From Natronomonas halophila (GTDB lineage: Archaea; Halobacteriota; Halobacteria; Halobacteriales; Haloarculaceae): 64,000 nt of DNA. A model generated the notes under the pieces. The model had not been told where the DNA came from, did no database searches, and was given only the letters and a program-made list of their open reading frames with translations. The stretch covers positions 2,418,001 through 2,482,000 of the forward strand of contig NZ_CP058334.1 of NCBI RefSeq assembly GCF_013391085.1, in the 5' to 3' direction. Position numbers and translations under genes: made by a program. How positions within the stretch are numbered: the stretch's first letter is position 1; the number at the start of each line of letters is the position of its first letter. Of this stretch, positions 59,575 to 64,000 are shown one piece after another.

Positions 59575-60789
59575 TCAAGCGAAGGTTTTGGAGACGTCCT
59601 CGGTCTCTTCTTCGGTCTGCTTGATCTTCTGCCAGGCGTTCTCGAAGTCCTCCATCCGGACTTCGGTGCGGTCGTCGCGGATGGCGTACATGCCGGATTC
59701 GGTACAGATGGCTTTCACGTCGGCGCCGGAGGCGTTGTCGGCCATCTCGGCGAGTTCGCCGAAGTCGACCGTGTCGGCGACGTTCATGTTCCGCGTGTGG
59801 ATCTGGAAGATCATCTCGCGGCCCTCGTGGTCCGGCTTGGGCACCTCGATAAGGCGGTCGAAGCGGCCGGGTCGGAGGATGGCGCGGTCGAGCATGTCGA
59901 AGCGGTTGGTCGCGGCGATAAGCGAAATCTGGCCGCGGTCCTCGAAGCCGTCCATCTCCGAGAGGAGTTGCATCATCGTCCGCTGGACCTCGGCGTCGCC
60001 GGAGGTCTTGGAGTCGGTCCGCTTGGCGGCGATGGCGTCGATTTCGTCGATGAAGACGACGGCGGGTTCCTGCTGGCGCGCGAGTTCGAAGAGGTCGCGA
60101 ACGAGTTTCGCGCCTTCGCCGATGAACTTGTGGACCAGTTCGGAGCCGGCCATCTTGATAAAGGTCGCGTCGGTCTGATTGGCGACGGCCTTCGCGAGCA
60201 TCGTCTTGCCGGTGCCGGGCGGCCCGTGCAGGAGGACGCCGCTCGGGGGGTCGATGCCCACTTCGTCGAACATTTCGGGGCTCTCGATGGGCAGTTCGAC
60301 GGTCTCGCGGACCTCTTCCATCTGCTCGTCGATGCCGCCGATGTCGTCGTAGGAGACGTCCGGCGACTGGTCGACCTGCATGACGCGAGCGCGAACGTCA
60401 GTCTCGTCGTCGAGTTCCTTGACGATAGAAAGCGAGTTGTTGACCGCAACCCGCGAGTCGGGGCCGAGGTCCTCACGCAGGTCGTCGGTGACCTCGGTGA
60501 GGGCTTCCTGGTTGTTGCCGTGCTGTTTGATAATGACGCCCTCGTCCGTGATTTCCTGGACGGTGGCGACGAACAGCGGCGACTGCTTGAGCTTCTTGTT
60601 CTCGTGGGTAAGCCGCTCGAGCTTCTGCTGGTATTTGTTGTTCTCCGCGTTGGCGTCGAGGAGTTTGTCCCGCATTTCCTCGTTTTGCTGTTCGAGGATC
60701 TCGAGACGCTCCTCCAGCGCCTCCACTTTCTCCTGCTGTGACGCGCCGTCCTCGTAGGGGAGGTCGACGTCGTCAACAGTATCAGTCAT
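59575..60789 (-). CDS. pan: Proteasome-activating nucleotidase PAN
   Basis: 404 residues from the ATG at 60789. AAA+ hexamer that unfolds substrates for the 20S proteasome. N-terminal coiled coil (about 15-75: EKVEALEERLEILEQQNEEM...), an OB-type domain, Walker A GPPGTGKTMLAKA, Walker B VVFIDEIDAI, SRH TNRFDMLDRAILRPGRFDR and the C-terminal helical domain. The C-terminus is VSKTFA, where the HbYX motif that docks PAN in the 20S pocket normally ends the protein; a Phe takes the Tyr position and no hydrophobic residue precedes it. A TATA-like TCTTATAAC (60809-60817, minus) supports a leaderless start. Confidence 0.94.
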   Translation of the reverse strand: MTDTVDDVDLPYEDGASQQEKVEALEERLEILEQQNEEMRDKLLDANAENNKYQQKLERLTHENKKLKQSPLFVATVQEITDEGVIIKQHGNNQEALTEVTDDLREDLGPDSRVAVNNSLSIVKELDDETDVRARVMQVDQSPDVSYDDIGGIDEQMEEVRETVELPIESPEMFDEVGIDPPSGVLLHGPPGTGKTMLAKAVANQTDATFIKMAGSELVHKFIGEGAKLVRDLFELARQQEPAVVFIDEIDAIAAKRTDSKTSGDAEVQRTMMQLLSEMDGFEDRGQISLIAATNRFDMLDRAILRPGRFDRLIEVPKPDHEGREMIFQIHTRNMNVADTVDFGELAEMADNASGADVKAICTESGMYAIRDDRTEVRMEDFENAWQKIKQTEEETEDVSKTFA

Positions 60790-60895
60790 CAACAGGTCCG
60801 TAGCGGCCGTAGTTATAAGAGACTTCGGGTAGGCTCACCCGCCTGACGTTGCCGAAAACCCCCGGTACGAGGGTTCGACGCTGCGCGATGCGGAA

Positions 60896-60924
60896 TTACT
60901 ATTGGGTATATTTTTGAATAGTAA
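60896..60924. promoter_or_regulatory. Inverted repeat flanking the TATA box of the small winged-helix gene
   Basis: Arms TTACTATT (60896-60903) and AATAGTAA (60917-60924), perfect over 8 bp, bracket a 13-base spacer that contains the TATA-like GGTATATTT (60905-60913). The CACGTG palindrome lies at 60932-60937. Such symmetry around the TATA box is what an autorepressor would bind. Role inferred. Confidence 0.45.
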
Positions 60925-60959
60925 GTATTATCACGTGTCATGGGAATACTCCAAGTACC

Positions 60960-61223
60960 ATGAGTGCAACCGAAGTGCAGGCGGAGTCCGAGGCGGTCGG
61001 CTGGGAGGCCGTTGCGGACCTGCCGCCGAGCGCCAAGCTGGTCGCGAAGGTCCTCGAATACAACGACCGGCTCACCCAGAGCCAACTCGCCGAGGAGACG
61101 ATGCTGCCGGCCCGGACCGTCCGCTATGCGCTTACCCGACTCGAAGAGGTCGACGCCGTCGAGTCCCGCTTTTCCTTTACCGACGCTCGCAAGCGCGTCT
61201 ACGCCCTCGCCGTCGAAAACTGA
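60960..61223 (+). CDS. Small winged-helix (MarR-like) transcription factor
   Basis: 87 residues, essentially one DNA-binding domain: SAKLVAKVLEYNDRLTQSQLAEETMLPARTVRYALTRLEEVDAVESRFSFTDARKRVYAL. The helix-turn-helix is about 38-60 and the wing follows. The upstream region is AT-rich with an inverted repeat around the TATA box, consistent with self-control. Such single-domain regulators are common in haloarchaea. Target unknown. PAN is divergent. Confidence 0.85.
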   Translation: MSATEVQAESEAVGWEAVADLPPSAKLVAKVLEYNDRLTQSQLAEETMLPARTVRYALTRLEEVDAVESRFSFTDARKRVYALAVEN

Positions 61224-61277
61224 GCGGCCCACACGATTCGTTCTTTCTGCCGTCTCGCCGTTCACCCCTGTCGGTAT

Positions 61278-61958
61278 TCAGCCCGAGTCAGGCTTGGGGT
61301 TCGACCGTCGGTCATCGAATTTCCGCTGCCGCCGGGTAATCGCCCAGACGATTGCCGGCACACCCACGGCCGTCGGCCCGAGCCAGCGTGCCAGCGGCGG
61401 GAGCATCGTGAGGTTGACCGTAACGGCCGCGGTGACGGTTGCGATGTAGCCGCCACCCATGAGCGTGATGTGGCGATAGAGCCACGCCATGCGGTCTGTC
61501 GGCGGCCGGTAGATACGCCACAGCGCCTGTGCGGCGAGTGCCAGCCCGATGGCGCCGAACACGAGCAGAACGGTCCCGAGGCCGTTCCCCGAACGCAGGT
61601 CGTAGCCGCCGAGGACCAGCATCCCGACGCCGAAGAGGACCATCGTCAGATGCAGTGCCCAGTCGACGGGAGCGGCGACCCCCGGGTCGGGCCGCTTTCG
61701 GGCGAGTGCGCGATATCCGGCGGCGACGAGATAGCCGGAAAAGACGGCGATGGTAAACAGGAAGTAGTCGCCGTCGACCAGCGCCAGCGGCATCGCCGTC
61801 ACGACGACGACGGCCATCGACAGTGCGTAGGTTCTGCCCGCCCGGAGGTGTCTCGTGCCGCCCTTTTCGGTCAGGATGGCCGCGAGTCCGGCAAGGAGGG
61901 CGATACCACCGGCGGCGATGTGGACCAGCAGCGTCAGCGAGAGGGTCGTGAGTGGCAT
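61278..61958 (-). CDS. DUF2306-like multi-pass membrane protein
   Basis: 226 residues with about seven membrane helices. The first helix LLVHIAAGGIALLAGLAAILTEKGGTRHLRAGRTYAL and VDWALHLTMVLFGVGMLVLGGYDL have the His-containing pattern of DUF2306 (cytochrome b561-like) membrane proteins. Whether it binds haem is unknown. It is divergent from the HTH-10 regulator with a palindrome between their promoters. Start ATG at 61958. Confidence 0.75.
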   Translation of the reverse strand: MPLTTLSLTLLVHIAAGGIALLAGLAAILTEKGGTRHLRAGRTYALSMAVVVVTAMPLALVDGDYFLFTIAVFSGYLVAAGYRALARKRPDPGVAAPVDWALHLTMVLFGVGMLVLGGYDLRSGNGLGTVLLVFGAIGLALAAQALWRIYRPPTDRMAWLYRHITLMGGGYIATVTAAVTVNLTMLPPLARWLGPTAVGVPAIVWAITRRQRKFDDRRSNPKPDSG

Positions 61959-61997
61959 CCATACGACTGGTTCGGCGAAAAGTGGATATACGTTTGC

Positions 61998-62009
61998 CCA
62001 ACATGTTGG
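61998..62009. promoter_or_regulatory. CCAACATGTTGG palindrome between divergent promoters
   Basis: A perfect 12-bp palindrome in the 54-base gap between the divergent membrane protein and HTH-10 regulator genes. The plus-strand TATA-like GGATATACG (61984-61992) and the minus-strand CATATACCAAC (62005-62015) flank and partly overlap it. The position fits an operator for both promoters. Role inferred. Confidence 0.45.
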
Positions 62010-62012
62010 TAT

Positions 62013-62666
62013 ATGTCCGCCGACCCCTCCCGCGTCGTGGACGCTCGGTTCCGTATCGAACTGCCCGACGACGCGTGGATTTCGGAGGTTTCCCGGGAGT
62101 TTCCCACCGCCGACCTCCGCCTGCTCGTGGGGTATCGCACTGAAGACGGGGCGATGGAACTCGGGGAAGTCGTCGCGGATGACCCGACGCCGGTGAGCGA
62201 GGCCATCGAATCCCATCCGGCAGTCAACACCTATCAGCGCCTGCACGCGGACGACGAGCGCACGTTAGCCCGATACGAGGCCGATGGATCCGGGTTCTAC
62301 GAGTTCGTCGAGCGGTCGCCGCTGACACCCGAGTATCCGGTCGTCGTCCGAAACGGCTGGTTTACCGTCGACGTCACCGCGACGCGGGATTCGTTCGACG
62401 CGTTCCGGGCGGGTCTGGAGGCCTCCCCGAGGGACTACGAACTGCTCTCGGTGGTCGGCGCCGTCGACGACGAGGGGGTGTTAACCGACAGGCAGCGCGA
62501 GGTACTGGAACAGGCGCTGCAGGCGGGCTATTTCGAGGTGCCACGAGGCTGTACCCTCACGGATGTCGCAGCATCGCTCGACGTCGATAAATCGACGGCC
62601 AGCGAGATTATCAGGCGGGCCGAGGGCCGCCTCGTCGCGCGGTATTTGAGTTCATCCGGCGTGTGA
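62013..62666 (+). CDS. Bat-like (HTH-10) transcriptional regulator
   Basis: 217 residues. The N-terminal ~150 residues form a sensor-like GAF/bat-type region (VSREFPTADLRLLVGYRTEDG, SFDAFRAGLEASPRDYELLSVVGA). The C-terminal HTH-10 (LTDRQREVLEQALQAGYFEVPRGCTLTDVAASLDVDKSTASEIIRRAEGRLVARYL) is the bacterio-opsin activator DNA-binding domain. The ATG at 62013 is about 25 bases after a TATA box, so leaderless. Target unknown; the divergent membrane protein gene is a candidate. Confidence 0.88.
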   Translation: MSADPSRVVDARFRIELPDDAWISEVSREFPTADLRLLVGYRTEDGAMELGEVVADDPTPVSEAIESHPAVNTYQRLHADDERTLARYEADGSGFYEFVERSPLTPEYPVVVRNGWFTVDVTATRDSFDAFRAGLEASPRDYELLSVVGAVDDEGVLTDRQREVLEQALQAGYFEVPRGCTLTDVAASLDVDKSTASEIIRRAEGRLVARYLSSSGV

Positions 62667-62721
62667 GCGACCCGACGCCCCGAGGTTTTTATCTGATGCC
62701 GGGGCCAGCGCCGTCCACCAG

Positions 62722-63054
62722 ATGACGGCCGACGGTGACGCTATCGATGTCGATACGGACCGGGTGAAAGCCTCCCTGCGGCGTCTCACGGACACCGATG
62801 ACGCCACCGTTATCGCACGGGCCGACGCGGCCATTGACGACCTCGATAAAGCGGCCGCGTTCGTCGAATCGGTCGGACTCGATAGACTCGAAGCCGCCGT
62901 CGAGGCGACCGAGGCACCGACCCGCCGCGAGACGGGCGAACGCGCACTCGAAGCCTTCCGTCGATTTCGCGCGGCGGCATCCGGGGACGGCGTTCACTTT
63001 CACCGTGGTCGCGGAACCGATTTAAGAGGCGGTACCGAAGAAAGCACCAGATGA
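62722..63054 (+). CDS. Hypothetical protein upstream of mre11
   Basis: 110 residues, mostly helical. Repeated VxxSVGLDRLEAAVEATEAPTRRETGERALEAFRRFRAA pattern, then a His/Gly-rich tail. No family recognised. The stop overlaps the mre11 start (ATGA), so it is translationally coupled to mre11 and may be a repair-linked partner; that role is inferred from position. Confidence 0.65.
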   Translation: MTADGDAIDVDTDRVKASLRRLTDTDDATVIARADAAIDDLDKAAAFVESVGLDRLEAAVEATEAPTRRETGERALEAFRRFRAAASGDGVHFHRGRGTDLRGGTEESTR

Positions 63055-64000
63055 CACGGGTGATTCACACCGGCGACACCCACCTCGGCTACCGACAGTA
63101 CCATCTGCCGGAACGGCGGGAGGACTTCCTCGACGCCTTCCGGCAGGTCGCCGAGGACGCGGTGGAAGACGACATCGACGCCGTCGTCCACGCCGGCGAC
63201 CTCTTTCACGACCGCCGCCCCGGCCTGCCCGACCTCCTGGGGACGATCGACGTCCTCGAAACGCTCGACGAGGCCGGGGTTCCGTTCCTCGCTATCGTCG
63301 GCAACCACGAGACCAAGCGCGACGCCCAGTGGCTGGACCTCTTCGAGGCCATGGGCCTCGCGACCCGTCTCGGCGATGACCCGGTCGTAATCGGGGATAC
63401 CGCCTTCTACGGGCTCGACTTCGTCCCGCGCGCACAGCGCGATAGCCTCGACTACGAGTTCGAATCCCACGACGCCGACCACGCGGCGCTCGTCTCCCAC
63501 GGCCTCTTTTCGCCGCTGGTCCCCGACTACGGCAACGTCGAATGGGACGCCGAGGAAGTCCTTGCCGAGGCCAACCGCGAGTTCGACGCGATGCTGCTCG
63601 GCGACGAACACGCCCCCACGCGCGAGCAAATCGGGGGCACGTGGGTGACCTACTGTGGCTCCACGGAGCGCGCAAGCGCGAGCGAACGCGACGAGCGAGG
63701 CTACAATATCGTCGAGTTCGACGACGGCGTCTCCGACGGAACGTCGGAGGCTCGTCAGACGGAGTCTGACGGTGGCGTTCACATCTCCCGACGGGGCATC
63801 GAAACCCGAGAGTTCGTCTTCATCGACCTCGAACTCGGCGAGACGGAGGGCTTCGACCGCGTCCGGGACCGCCTCCGGGAACACGACCTGACTGACGCCG
63901 TCGTTCACGTATCGCTGGAGGGCGACGGCGAGGATGTTTCGGCCGCCCGCATCGAGGAGTTCGCCGCCGACGCGGGCGCGCTGGTCGCTCGCGTCAACGA
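63051..64000 (+). CDS. mre11: DNA double-strand break repair nuclease Mre11, 3' end cut by window
   Basis: The first 316 residues plus two bases; the end lies beyond 64000. Mre11 with Rad50 processes DNA breaks. Phosphodiesterase motifs: HTGDTHLGYRQ (I), VHAGDLFHDRRP (II), GNHETKRD (III), VSHGLF (IV) and LLGDEHAPTRE, where Pyrococcus has GHIH (motif V: first His is Asp). An acidic Ser/Thr/Glu-rich stretch (about 215-245) contains two in-frame palindromes at 63731-63749 and 63753-63771. rad50 is expected just beyond the window. Confidence 0.93.
   Translation, partial: MTRVIHTGDTHLGYRQYHLPERREDFLDAFRQVAEDAVEDDIDAVVHAGDLFHDRRPGLPDLLGTIDVLETLDEAGVPFLAIVGNHETKRDAQWLDLFEAMGLATRLGDDPVVIGDTAFYGLDFVPRAQRDSLDYEFESHDADHAALVSHGLFSPLVPDYGNVEWDAEEVLAEANREFDAMLLGDEHAPTREQIGGTWVTYCGSTERASASERDERGYNIVEFDDGVSDGTSEARQTESDGGVHISRRGIETREFVFIDLELGETEGFDRVRDRLREHDLTDAVVHVSLEGDGEDVSAARIEEFAADAGALVARVN

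Overview
The window looks like one chromosomal segment of a haloarchaeon (class Halobacteria, possibly Natronomonas-like). The evidence is high GC, very acidic proteins rich in Asp and Glu, TATA boxes about 25 nt upstream of several start codons (leaderless genes), and archaeal informational genes: ribosomal L44e and S27e, aIF2-alpha, Nop10, PAN, family-B DNA polymerase and Mre11. It also has two tRNA genes, one with an archaeal-type intron. Genes are densely packed and often overlap by ATGA. No CRISPR array, rRNA or complete insertion sequence is seen.

Layout. 1-4.5 kb: lysine synthesis (dapA fragment, dapB, dapD, lysA), with lysA split from the rest by a palindrome-rich 0.7 kb tract. 4.5-7.3 kb: MFS transporter, winged-helix regulator, thioesterase. 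7.3-12.1 kb: purB, an acyl-CoA carboxylase carboxyltransferase and a PurN-PurH fusion, with a repeated operator-like motif at both purine genes. 12.2-16.4 kb: membrane protein, DsrE pair and a NitT/TauT-type ABC importer. 16.6-29.6 kb: aminotransferase, CPBP protease, UbiA prenyltransferase, YchF, HAD, bactofilin-like protein, FAD oxidoreductase, a threonine synthase homologue lacking the usual PLP lysine, LysE exporter, HD hydrolase. 29.7-34.9 kb: GNAT, a lipocalin-like protein, tRNA-Gln, HNH endonuclease, SirR and a metal-binding partner. 34.9-41.5 kb: sufCBD and polB. 41.7-49 kb: nadE, coaBC, secreted or membrane proteins and a purine phosphoribosyltransferase. 49.6-53.8 kb: initiator tRNA and a surface-glycosylation set (GtrA, GT2, DUF2298). 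53.9-57.1 kb: translation/RNP cluster. 57.2-64 kb: regulators, metallophosphoesterase, PAN and mre11 (cut by the window end).

The most unusual feature is a family of at least six modular palindromic elements. Each starts within about 0-40 bp of the 3' end of a gene and points in that gene's direction. Each begins ACTTTTTGCACG, contains hairpins whose sequence differs between copies although the pairing is kept, and passes through GGCAAAAAC. Most end in a module running from AACCGC to GCGGA. Two intergenic regions carry inward-facing pairs. Related hairpins fill the dapD-lysA gap, and similar palindromes lie in frame inside mre11. This may be a terminator-linked repeat or RNA system; I do not recognise it as a described family.
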